Origin: an uncultured Leptotrichia sp.
Lineage (GTDB): Bacteria; Fusobacteriota; Fusobacteriia; Fusobacteriales; Leptotrichiaceae
Assembly (NCBI GenBank): GCA_938017765.1
Contig: CALIJH010000069.1
Span: 1-13,809 of the forward strand
Direction of reading: 5' to 3'
Length of the DNA: 13,809 nucleotides
The number at the start of each line of letters is the position of its first letter. Position 1 is the first letter of the stretch. This document shows positions 1 to 6,530 of the stretch, piece by piece. A program made the position numbers and the translations under genes. The notes under the pieces are model-generated. The model saw nothing but the letters and a program-made list of their open reading frames with translations. It was not told the DNA's origin and made no database searches.

Positions 1-32
1 GTTTTATTATATTTATCTTTTTATATTTTTAT

Positions 33-50
33 TAGATATATATATATCTA
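33..50. repeat. 18-bp perfect AT palindrome upstream of the SDR promoter
   Basis: The sequence TAGATATATATATATCTA is its own reverse complement. It ends one base before the TTGATT -35 box of the dehydrogenase gene. It could be an operator, but alternating TA tracts are common in such AT-rich DNA, so chance is a real alternative. Confidence 0.4.
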
Positions 51-78
51 TTGATTTTTTTAAAACATATGATATAAT
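51..78 (+). promoter_or_regulatory. Promoter of the SDR gene
   Basis: A TTGATT -35 box (51-56) and a TATAAT -10 box (73-78) are separated by 16 bp. The -10 is of the extended type, with TGA directly in front (70-72). The start codon follows 33 bases downstream, after the ribosome binding site AGGAG at 98-102. Confidence 0.7.
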
Positions 79-111
79 ATATAATAATTAAATAAATAGG
101 AGATGATTTAA

Positions 112-855
112 ATGGCTATAAAAAACAAAGTTGTGATAATTACAGGAGCTTCTTCAGGGATTGGAAAAGCTACTTCACAATTACTTTCCGAAAATGGTGC
201 AAAGATTGTACTTGCTGCACGAAATAAAGATAAATTGGAAAAGGTAGTAAATGAAATAAAAAGAAAAAATGGGGAAGCTTTCTATAAAGTAACAGATGTG
301 TCAAAAAGGGAAGATGTAAAATCTTTAGTTGATTTTGCAATTTCAAAGTACGGTAAAATTGATGTTATTTTTAACAATGCAGGACTAATGCCAAATTCAC
401 CTCTATCTGAATTCAGAACAAATGAATGGGATGAAATGATAGATGTCAATTTAAAAGGGGTAATAAATGGTATTGAAGCAGTACTGCCACATTTTATCGA
501 ACAAAAATCCGGACATGTTATCAGCACTTCATCAGTCGCCGGACTAAATACATATTTAGGAGCGGGTATTTATTGTGCAACAAAACATGGTGTCAAAGCT
601 TTAATGGAAGTTCTCAGAAAAGAAAGTGCAAATGAAAAAAGAAATATCCGTACAACTACTCTTTATCTTGGTGCATTTAAAACTGAGCTTGCAACACGTA
701 TTACAAACAAATCAATCAAAGAAAGAATTGAATTCCTTTATGATACAATTGGAGCAGACCCGATAATAGTAGCTGAAGCTGTAAAATTTGCTATTGATTT
801 ACCTGAAGAAGTAAGTGTGAATGAAATGACACTTTATCCGACGGCACAGTTATAA
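112..855 (+). CDS. Classical short-chain dehydrogenase/reductase (YdfG-like)
   Basis: This is a soluble NAD(P)-dependent oxidoreductase of 247 residues, the usual length for a classical SDR with a single Rossmann domain. The visible motifs are the cofactor loop TGASSGIG at residues 11-18, NNAG at 88-91, and the catalytic set Ser141, Tyr154 and Lys158 (YCATK). Arg37, just after the second beta strand, suggests NADP(H) preference. The C-terminal NEMTLYPTAQ resembles the NE-x-RPT-Q ending of the YdfG group (NADP-dependent 3-hydroxy acid or serine dehydrogenases), so reduction or oxidation of a small hydroxy compound is plausible. The substrate cannot be read from sequence. The ATG has AGGAG nine bases upstream. 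The gene appears monocistronic, with its own promoter and a hairpin element behind it. It converges on the DXS-like gene. Confidence 0.9.
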   Translation: MAIKNKVVIITGASSGIGKATSQLLSENGAKIVLAARNKDKLEKVVNEIKRKNGEAFYKVTDVSKREDVKSLVDFAISKYGKIDVIFNNAGLMPNSPLSEFRTNEWDEMIDVNLKGVINGIEAVLPHFIEQKSGHVISTSSVAGLNTYLGAGIYCATKHGVKALMEVLRKESANEKRNIRTTTLYLGAFKTELATRITNKSIKERIEFLYDTIGADPIIVAEAVKFAIDLPEEVSVNEMTLYPTAQL

Positions 856-868
856 TATTCTATATTAC

Positions 869-1002
869 AAGAAGCTATCTCAAAACAGAAAAAATAAATT
901 GAAAAAATATAAGCAGAATACGAAAATTATATTTATCCATTTACTAAGATTTTACTGATAAAACAGTCATTCATATTACTTTTCTTTTTGAGACAGCTTC
1001 TT
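869..1002. repeat. Inverted-repeat element, copy 1 (MITE-like or terminator)
   Basis: The left arm GAAGCTATCTCAAAA (871-885) and right arm TTTTGAGACAGCTTC (986-1000) are inverted copies with one mismatch, bracketing about 100 bp of AT-rich DNA. The same arm sequence recurs at 8491-8588. A T-rich stretch follows the right arm, so for plus-strand transcription from the SDR gene it could act as a terminator. The ends resemble the GCTGTCTCAAAA ends that I recall for some IS1182-type insertion sequences, so it may be a non-autonomous remnant. No transposase is present. This element fills most of the 183-bp gap between the two convergent genes. Confidence 0.6.
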
Positions 1003-1038
1003 TCTTTTATATATTTTAATTATATTTCCGTAAAATTT

Positions 1039-2802
1039 TTATTTCCCAATAATTTCAAGTATATCTTCCACTATTTTCTCTTTTGTGAGGTGATTTCTTT
1101 TCAGTATTTCTTCAGCAGGAACTCTGTCAGTAAATTCTTTTTTTCCGCCAAAATTCATTACTTTCATATTTGATGTTCCATAAAATCTCGTAATCTTCTC
1201 TCCAAATCCCCCGTCAAGTACTGCATTTTCAAGTGTTATTACAAGTCCATGATTTTCTTTAAGTTTTTCCAGAACTTCTTTGTCTATTCCTGATATAAAT
1301 CTTGGATTTATTAATGTTGCATTTATATCTGTTTTTTCCTTTAAAAGCTCTTTTACTTCTTTTCCTAAATGATAGAAATCTCCCATTCCTATGATTGCTA
1401 CATCATTTCCGGCTTCTGTTATAACATATCTGTTTAGTTCATTAAAATCCGGTTTTATTTCTTCTCCTGTTGTAATTACTCCATTTGAAGGAACTCTTAT
1501 TGTTACAGGATATTTTCTTTGCTCTATCGCCCATTCAAGCATTGCAAAATATTCTTCTTTGCCTGTAGGAGAGAGATAAACCATATTAGGTATGTTTCCT
1601 ACAATCTGCTCATCAAAATATCCCAAATGGGTAACATCGTTCATTCCTGTAAGCCCTCCCATGAATACGAGTATTACCGCAGGATTATTGTTAATACACA
1701 AATCTTGAGACAACTGGTCGTATGTTCTCTGAATAAACGTGCTGTATACACCATATACAGGTTTTGCTCCATTAGCTGCTATTCCTGATGCCAGTGCTAC
1801 AGCGTGTTCTTCTGCTATTCCCACATCTACAAACTGTTTTCCGGCTTTTTTTCTTCTTTCGGAATTAAACCCCAACACAGTAGGTGTTCCTGAACTTATT
1901 GCGACTAATGCAGGGTCTTTTTCCATTTTTTCCAGTAAATATTTTCCTGTCAAATCCGAATAATTTTCTTTTCCTGCCATATTGACTGTTACTTCTCCCG
2001 TTTCTGCATCAAATGGAGCATTATAATGCCATGGTTCTTTATTTTTTTCAGCATAAGGAAGTCCTTTCCCTTTCACAGTATGAATATGCAGAACTATAGG
2101 ACGATCAATATCTTTTACGCTTTTAAATATTTTTATTAGTTCATCCAAATTATGCCCGTCTTTTATGTATGTATAATCAAGTCCTAATGCTTTAAAAAGG
2201 TTATTCGGAGATTTCCCTTCAGTTTCTCTCAATTCTTTTAATGTTTTGTACAATCCCCCATGATTTTCAGCAATGGACATATCATTGTCATTTACAATGA
2301 TAATCATATTTGTTCCCTGTTCGGAAATATTGTTCAGTCCCTCATAAGCTTCTCCTCCGCTTAATGAGCCGTCTCCTATAATTGCAACTATATTTTCTTT
2401 TTCTCCTTTCAAGTCTCTCGCTTTTGCAAGTCCTGTTGCCAGACTTACTGATGTTGATGTATGTCCTACTTTAAAAAAGTCGTGTTTACTTTCATCCTGA
2501 TTTGTATATCCTGAAATTTCCGAAAATTTATCAGGATTTAAAAATCCCTCTTTTCTTCCTGTCAATATTTTATGCGGATAACACTGGTGCGACACATCAA
2601 ATACAAATTTGTCCTTTGGTGAATCGAATACATAGTGTAGTGCTATTGTTACCTCAACTATGCCGAAATTCGGTCCTATATGTCCTCCTATTTTCGTAAG
2701 TCTATTTAACAGTGCATTTCTAACATCCTGTGCTAATGTTTTCAGTTCTTCTTTTGATAATTTTTTGATATCATCCGGTGAATTTACTTTTTCTAATGCC
2801 AT
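1039..2802 (-). CDS. DXS-like thiamine-diphosphate transketolase-family enzyme (short subfamily)
   Basis: The protein has 587 residues, against about 620 for E. coli 1-deoxy-D-xylulose-5-phosphate synthase, which makes the first MEP-pathway intermediate from pyruvate and glyceraldehyde 3-phosphate. The DXS layout is clear: His41 (GGHIGPNFG), DVSHQCYPHKILTGR at 69-83, VGHTSTS at 112-118, the ThDP/Mg motif GDGS (143-146) with Asn171, catalytic-type Glu331 (DVGIAEEHA), Tyr353 and Arg359 (YSTFIQRTYDQ), and His392. Part of the loop after residue 180 is about 30 residues shorter than in E. coli. The usual DRAG and ADGQTH signatures read FMGG (380-383) and MNDVTH (387-392), so the positions of E. 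coli Arg420 and Asp427 hold Met381 and Asn388. RYPRG reads RVPSN. It may be a genuine but divergent Dxs or a paralogue with another acceptor or donor; no gene symbol is assigned. AAGGAGG (2808-2814) sits 5 bases before the ATG. Confidence 0.85.
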   Translation of the reverse strand: MALEKVNSPDDIKKLSKEELKTLAQDVRNALLNRLTKIGGHIGPNFGIVEVTIALHYVFDSPKDKFVFDVSHQCYPHKILTGRKEGFLNPDKFSEISGYTNQDESKHDFFKVGHTSTSVSLATGLAKARDLKGEKENIVAIIGDGSLSGGEAYEGLNNISEQGTNMIIIVNDNDMSIAENHGGLYKTLKELRETEGKSPNNLFKALGLDYTYIKDGHNLDELIKIFKSVKDIDRPIVLHIHTVKGKGLPYAEKNKEPWHYNAPFDAETGEVTVNMAGKENYSDLTGKYLLEKMEKDPALVAISSGTPTVLGFNSERRKKAGKQFVDVGIAEEHAVALASGIAANGAKPVYGVYSTFIQRTYDQLSQDLCINNNPAVILVFMGGLTGMNDVTHLGYFDEQIVGNIPNMVYLSPTGKEEYFAMLEWAIEQRKYPVTIRVPSNGVITTGEEIKPDFNELNRYVITEAGNDVAIIGMGDFYHLGKEVKELLKEKTDINATLINPRFISGIDKEVLEKLKENHGLVITLENAVLDGGFGEKITRFYGTSNMKVMNFGGKKEFTDRVPAEEILKRNHLTKEKIVEDILEIIGK

Positions 2803-2931
2803 TTTTTCCTCCTTGATATTTTATTTTAGATATTTTTTTGATAAAACCACTTCAATTTCATTTTTTATTCCAACATTTGTTTTAACAAACATTTTTTCTA
2901 TTTATTAAACATCTCCTGTATAAGTTTTTTC

Positions 2932-2962
2932 ATTATATCATTTGGAGCATACTCCAAGTCAA
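2932..2962 (-). promoter_or_regulatory. MerR-type promoter and operator for the DXS-like gene
   Basis: Read on the minus strand, a TTGACT -35 box (2957-2962) and a perfect TATAAT -10 box (2932-2937) are separated by 19 bp instead of 17. The dyad TTGGAG-TATG-CTCCAA (2942-2957) overlaps the -35 end and fills most of the spacer. An overlong 19-bp spacer carrying a GGAG/CTCC dyad is the hallmark of promoters activated by MerR-family regulators, which untwist the DNA. No merR gene lies in the window. Transcription would start near 2925, giving a leader of about 120 bases before the coding region. Confidence 0.75.
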
Positions 2963-2995
2963 GTTTTTTTTACCTTTATTTTCCCTTTGGGATTA

Positions 2996-3024
2996 TTGTC
3001 TTTTGAAACTATTTATGATATTAT
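2996..3024 (+). promoter_or_regulatory. Promoter of the PASTA-rsgA cluster
   Basis: TTGTCT (2996-3001) and TATTAT (3019-3024) are separated by 17 bp, about 43 bases before the ATG at 3067. It lies back to back with the minus-strand MerR-type promoter. The -35 boxes are about 35 bp apart, so a regulator bound at the dyad could affect both directions. Confidence 0.55.
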
Positions 3025-3066
3025 ATATTGGATTAAAAATATTTGAAATGGGCAAAGAGGTGCGAA

Positions 3067-3987
3067 ATGGCAAAGAAATTTAAATTTAATATTATAAAAA
3101 CTGTTATTACAATAATATGTTTAATTATATTAGGAACTATAGGCAGAGATGTCTTTTTTAGACATTTTTTCAATGAAAGGCTTACAGTTATACCGAATGT
3201 TGTAAATCTGCACGAAAAAGACGCAGTAAAATACTTAAAAGAAGCAGGTCTTAAAGTGAAAGTTATTCATTCCAAAACTGAAAAAGTTCCTCTTGATACG
3301 GTATTTATACAATTTCCTTTACCGGGAAAAGAAGTAAAAGTAAACAGAACAATTCAAATCTGGGTAAATAATGGAGAAGGACAAGAAGTTCCTAACCTTG
3401 TAGGTCTTGAATTGCTTGAAGCACGTTCATTATTACAAGGACAGAATATTCAGATTGAAAAAATTGATTATCAGCCTTCCAACCAAAGATATAACACGAT
3501 TATCGGCGTATATCCTAAACCAGGGACAAAACTCGAAATAAATCAAAAGATTTCCATACTCGTGTCGTCGCAGAAAATTCTCGACGCTTCAGTTATGCCT
3601 AATCTGATTGGTCTTGATATAAATGATGCTAAAGTATTACTTACACAAATAGGACTTACATTGGGAGGTACTACTAAAGGAGAAGACCCTACATTACCTG
3701 TAAATACTATTATGTCCACTTCTCCTGCACCAGGAACAAAGATTTCCAAAGGACAGAAAATTTCCATAGTTATTAATGCAGGAGTTAAGGTTCAACCTAC
3801 AGGACCGTCAGTCGAAGAAATTATAAACCAGACTAATCAGGATTTAAATAATCAGGAAATTGAAAATATTATAAATGACACTCTGAATAAAATAGATAAA
3901 CGTGATAATTCCGGAAATAACAATAATAATCAGCAACAGCAAAACAATAATCCGGGTGCTGATACTGAAAGAAGTGATAACGACTAA
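3067..3987 (+). CDS. Membrane-anchored protein with three PASTA domains and no kinase domain
   Basis: The protein has 306 residues from the ATG at 3067. This start is preferred because AAAGAGGTG (3054-3062) precedes it; a TTG at 3043 would add eight residues but lacks a site. A lysine-rich N-terminus of about 10 residues is followed by one hydrophobic segment (about residues 9-27). Three consecutive PASTA repeats then cover about 40-103, 107-168 and 176-239, each with a proline-containing VPNLVGL-type start and the P-x-PGT/K turn. The tail is polar and rich in Asn and Gln (about 280-300). PASTA domains bind peptidoglycan fragments or beta-lactams in PrkC/StkP kinases and PBP2x. Topology predicts an outward-facing sensor or wall-binding domain. 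The position just before rsgA and rpe is that of prkC in Firmicutes, yet there are no kinase motifs. The stop codon is 2 bases before the next annotated start. Confidence 0.85.
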   Translation: MAKKFKFNIIKTVITIICLIILGTIGRDVFFRHFFNERLTVIPNVVNLHEKDAVKYLKEAGLKVKVIHSKTEKVPLDTVFIQFPLPGKEVKVNRTIQIWVNNGEGQEVPNLVGLELLEARSLLQGQNIQIEKIDYQPSNQRYNTIIGVYPKPGTKLEINQKISILVSSQKILDASVMPNLIGLDINDAKVLLTQIGLTLGGTTKGEDPTLPVNTIMSTSPAPGTKISKGQKISIVINAGVKVQPTGPSVEEIINQTNQDLNNQEIENIINDTLNKIDKRDNSGNNNNNQQQQNNNPGADTERSDND

Positions 3988-3989
3988 TT

Positions 3990-4895
3990 TTGGGAGGTAA
4001 TTTTATTAAAGGAAAAGTTATCAGAAAAATAAAAGGTTTTTACTACGTGTTAGACGAAAATTGTAATAATCTGAAAGAAGAAAATATTTATGAATGCAGA
4101 TTAAGAGGCAGTCTGAAAGTTAAAAATGACAAGATGAACTGCATTATAGGCGACATAGTTGAATTTGATGAAAACGAGAAAGTCATAACAAAAATTGAAA
4201 AAAGAAAGAATTTTTTACATAGACCGTTATTGTCAAACATTGATTTTATCGGGATTCTATTTTCAGTAGTTTCTCCAAATTTTGATTTTACAGTCTTTCA
4301 GAAAATGCTTTTAAATGCGGAAAGTCAGAATATTTCTTCTATACTAATTATTTCAAAAACTGATTTGATTTCTGACGAGGATTTACAAATATTTTTAAAT
4401 AAGATAAAAGAAAATTTCGGGAACAGTATTCCCGTTTTTCCTATTTCTGCTGAAAATAATATCGGACTTGAACAGCTTTTATCCTATATAAAAGGAAAAT
4501 CTGTTACTATATCGGGTCCAAGCGGTTCAGGAAAATCCACATTGATAAATACTCTGATAGGAGAAGATATCCTTGAAACAAATGAAATTAGCAATAAAAC
4601 TTCGAGAGGACGCCATACAACTACCGAGAGCAGATTTTTCAGAATAGATACAGACACGTATTTAATTGATACTCCCGGATTTTCTTCTCTTGAATTTCCA
4701 AAATTGAAAGACAAAAAAGAACTTGAACTTTTATTCCCTGAATTCATTGATTATATTCCTCAATGTAAATTTAGAGACTGTCTTCATATGAATGAGCCTG
4801 ATTGCAGTATAAAAGAACATATTCTTAAAGGAGATATTCCAAAAATGAGGTATTATTTTTATTTATATTCTTTAAATAACATATTTCCAAATTAA
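3990..4895 (+). CDS. rsgA: Ribosome small-subunit-dependent GTPase RsgA
   Basis: RsgA (YjeQ/CpgA/YloQ) is a circularly permuted GTPase that checks late maturation of the 30S subunit and releases assembly factors. The domains appear in the expected order: an OB fold (about 6-75, with GFYYV at 16-20), then the permuted G motifs SKTD (122-125, G4), GPSGSGKST (176-184, G1), RGRHTTT (206-212, G2) and DTPG (227-230, G3), and last a zinc knuckle with Cys259, Cys264, His266 and Cys272. The length of about 300 is normal. The coordinates use the longest canonical start, a TTG. However, GGGAGG (3992-3997) lies inside that reading. The start implied by both this site and family alignment (x-K-G-K-V-x-K) is an ATT at 4005, giving 296 residues. 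The gene is tightly coupled to the PASTA gene. Confidence 0.95.
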   Translation: MGGNFIKGKVIRKIKGFYYVLDENCNNLKEENIYECRLRGSLKVKNDKMNCIIGDIVEFDENEKVITKIEKRKNFLHRPLLSNIDFIGILFSVVSPNFDFTVFQKMLLNAESQNISSILIISKTDLISDEDLQIFLNKIKENFGNSIPVFPISAENNIGLEQLLSYIKGKSVTISGPSGSGKSTLINTLIGEDILETNEISNKTSRGRHTTTESRFFRIDTDTYLIDTPGFSSLEFPKLKDKKELELLFPEFIDYIPQCKFRDCLHMNEPDCSIKEHILKGDIPKMRYYFYLYSLNNIFPN

Positions 4896-4911
4896 ATAAT
4901 ATTCTTAATAA

Positions 4912-4924
4912 CAACTTAAAGTTG
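4912..4924. terminator. Weak hairpin in the rsgA-rpe spacer
   Basis: CAACT-TAA-AGTTG can form a 5-bp stem, followed after a few bases by a run of six T (4930-4935). It may attenuate transcription between rsgA and rpe. The stem is short, so this is a weak call. Nothing else convincing is seen in the 122-bp spacer apart from the AAGGCGG ribosome binding site of rpe. Confidence 0.3.
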
Positions 4925-5017
4925 ATGTATTTTTTATAAAAGCATACAAATAAATATATTTTTTATTCTTAAAAAATGTTCTAATTTAAAAAAAACAATA
5001 ATAAAGGCGGTAAATTT

Positions 5018-5653
5018 ATGTCCAAAAAAATAATTGTAGCACCATCACTACTTGCTGCTGATTTCAGCGATTTAAAAAATGAAATCGACAAAGTTGAAAA
5101 GGCGGGGGCGGAATATCTTCATTTAGATGTAATGGACGGAGCTTTTGTTCCAAATATCAGTTTTGGTGCTCCTGTAATTTCAGCTATAAGAAAACACAGC
5201 AATCTCATTTTTGATGTTCATTTAATGATTGAAAACCCTGACAGATTTATAAAAGATTTTGTCGAGGCAGGAGCAGACATAATAACTGTCCATGTAGAAG
5301 CTACAAAACATCTCAACAGAACATTACAATTAATAAAATTATACGGAAAAAAAGCCGGGATTTCTTTAAATCCCTCCACTCCTATTGAAATGATAAAATA
5401 TGAATTAAAAAACATCGATATGGTACTTATTATGACTGTAAACCCGGGATTTGGGGGTCAAGCCTTTATAGAAAATATGACTGATAAAATAAAAGAATTA
5501 AGAACTCTTGATAAAAATATAGATATTGAAGTGGACGGCGGTATTAATGCTGAAACGGGAAAAAAAGTGAAAGAGGCAGGAGCAAATATTTTAGTTGCAG
5601 GCTCATATATATTTAATGGAGATTATAAAGAAAGAATTGACTCCCTAAAATGA
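5018..5653 (+). CDS. rpe: Ribulose-phosphate 3-epimerase
   Basis: Rpe interconverts D-ribulose 5-phosphate and D-xylulose 5-phosphate in the non-oxidative pentose phosphate pathway. The protein has 211 residues, close to the family norm, and forms one TIM barrel. Metal and catalytic residues are all visible: His35 and Asp37 in LHLDVMDG (34-41), His68 in DVHLM, and Asp173 in EVDGGI. The phosphate-binding loops VNPGFGGQ (141-148) and the final AGS (195-197) are intact. Start APSLLAADF (8-16) is typical of the family. The gene sits 122 bp behind rsgA on the same strand, as in the Firmicutes prkC-rsgA-rpe cluster. Its product, xylulose 5-phosphate, feeds transketolase-type chemistry, but a link to the nearby DXS-like gene is speculation. 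Confidence 0.96.
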   Translation: MSKKIIVAPSLLAADFSDLKNEIDKVEKAGAEYLHLDVMDGAFVPNISFGAPVISAIRKHSNLIFDVHLMIENPDRFIKDFVEAGADIITVHVEATKHLNRTLQLIKLYGKKAGISLNPSTPIEMIKYELKNIDMVLIMTVNPGFGGQAFIENMTDKIKELRTLDKNIDIEVDGGINAETGKKVKEAGANILVAGSYIFNGDYKERIDSLK

Positions 5654-5816
5654 TCATCAGCTACTAATATTTGTTATTTGTAAAATATTTCATATTAATA
5701 TTTTCGGATTATCAAAAAATTTATTTATAAATCTATAAAATTTATTTTTTAGTCTGAAATATCTACTGTTGATTACTTCTATAAAAATTCAGAAAAACTA
5801 TAAATAGGAGGGAAAA

Positions 5817-6479
5817 ATGTATTCTAAAATTGAAGCTTTACTTGATGAGTTTTATAAGACCTATTATAAAATTGAAGAAATTAATCTAAATCAGGTTATA
5901 AAATGCTTGACTACAACGGAATTACATGTTATTGAAGCAATCGGGGAACAGTCCCTCACAATGAATGAACTCTCGGAAAAATTGGGGATTACAATGGGGA
6001 CGGCCTCAGTGGCGGTAAATAAGCTGACAGATAAATATTTTATAGAAAGAAACCGCTCCGAAGACGACAGAAGAAAAGTCTTTGTAAGACTTTCAAAAAA
6101 AGGACTTATAGCTTTTAAATATCACGGAAGTTTTCATTCAAATATTTTGGAAAAAATAACGGCTGAAATTTCGCAAAAAGATTTAGACACTTTCATCAGC
6201 GTATTTCAGTCCATTGTCAATAATTTAAATAAAGTGAAAAAAGAAATTCAACCCGAAACTATTCTGAGTTTTGAAATCGGTGATACTGTTCAGGTATCTT
6301 CCATAAAAGGCAGTCCTGCAATAAAAAAATACCTTAATGAAAAAGGGATTATGTTGAAATCTGTGATTAAAATTCTTGACATTGATAAATATTCTATTAT
6401 TTTATCTATTAATGGAGAAGAAAAGGTTATAAATATTGACGACGCTACAGATATAATGGTTACAAAAAACTATATTTGA
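5817..6479 (+). CDS. MarR-family (FabT-like) regulator fused to a FeoA-like domain
   Basis: The protein has 220 residues, longer than the 140-150 of a normal MarR protein. Residues 1-145 are a MarR winged helix: TTTELHVIEAIG (32-43), a recognition helix around 58-72, and the wing RNRSEDDRRKVFVRLSKKG (78-96). These sequences, and FHSNILEKI after the wing, resemble FabT, the acyl-ACP-dependent regulator of fatty-acid synthesis in streptococci. Residues about 150-217 look like a FeoA/SH3-like domain: IGDTVQVSSIKGSP, a short helix KKYLNEKGI, then KSVIKIL, a glycine turn and DDATDIMV. Such a domain follows the DNA-binding part in DtxR/MntR regulators. Metal or acyl-ACP response is inference only; no fab or metal-transport gene is nearby. 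AGGAGGG lies 4-5 bases before the ATG. The 163-bp region upstream is AT-rich, with no confident promoter or terminator. rqcH follows after 51 bp. Confidence 0.85.
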   Translation: MYSKIEALLDEFYKTYYKIEEINLNQVIKCLTTTELHVIEAIGEQSLTMNELSEKLGITMGTASVAVNKLTDKYFIERNRSEDDRRKVFVRLSKKGLIAFKYHGSFHSNILEKITAEISQKDLDTFISVFQSIVNNLNKVKKEIQPETILSFEIGDTVQVSSIKGSPAIKKYLNEKGIMLKSVIKILDIDKYSIILSINGEEKVINIDDATDIMVTKNYI

Positions 6480-6530
6480 TATAACTTTTTTAATTTTTGA
6501 ATTATTATTTCATATGCAGGAGGAGATTTT

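Noticed and set aside
2821..2892. A 23-residue minus-strand frame in the leader of the DXS-like gene (start MFVKTNVG), a possible leader peptide
   Set aside because: The only nearby AGGAG is about 18 bases from its ATG, and the frame has no codon bias or repeated codon run suggesting attenuation. It is probably chance in AT-rich DNA.
2872..2899. A possible hairpin with T run in the divergent region upstream of the PASTA gene
   Set aside because: The stem is pure AT with two mismatches, and no plus-strand gene ends before it.
3043..3066. A TTG start eight codons upstream for the PASTA protein
   Set aside because: The added residues overlap the ribosome binding site AAAGAGGTG that serves the ATG at 3067, and no site precedes the TTG.
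5654..5816. Possible promoter or terminator between rpe and the MarR-FeoA gene
   Set aside because: Only AT-rich partial dyads (AATATTT/AAATATT) and boxes with poor spacing are seen; none is better than expected by chance.
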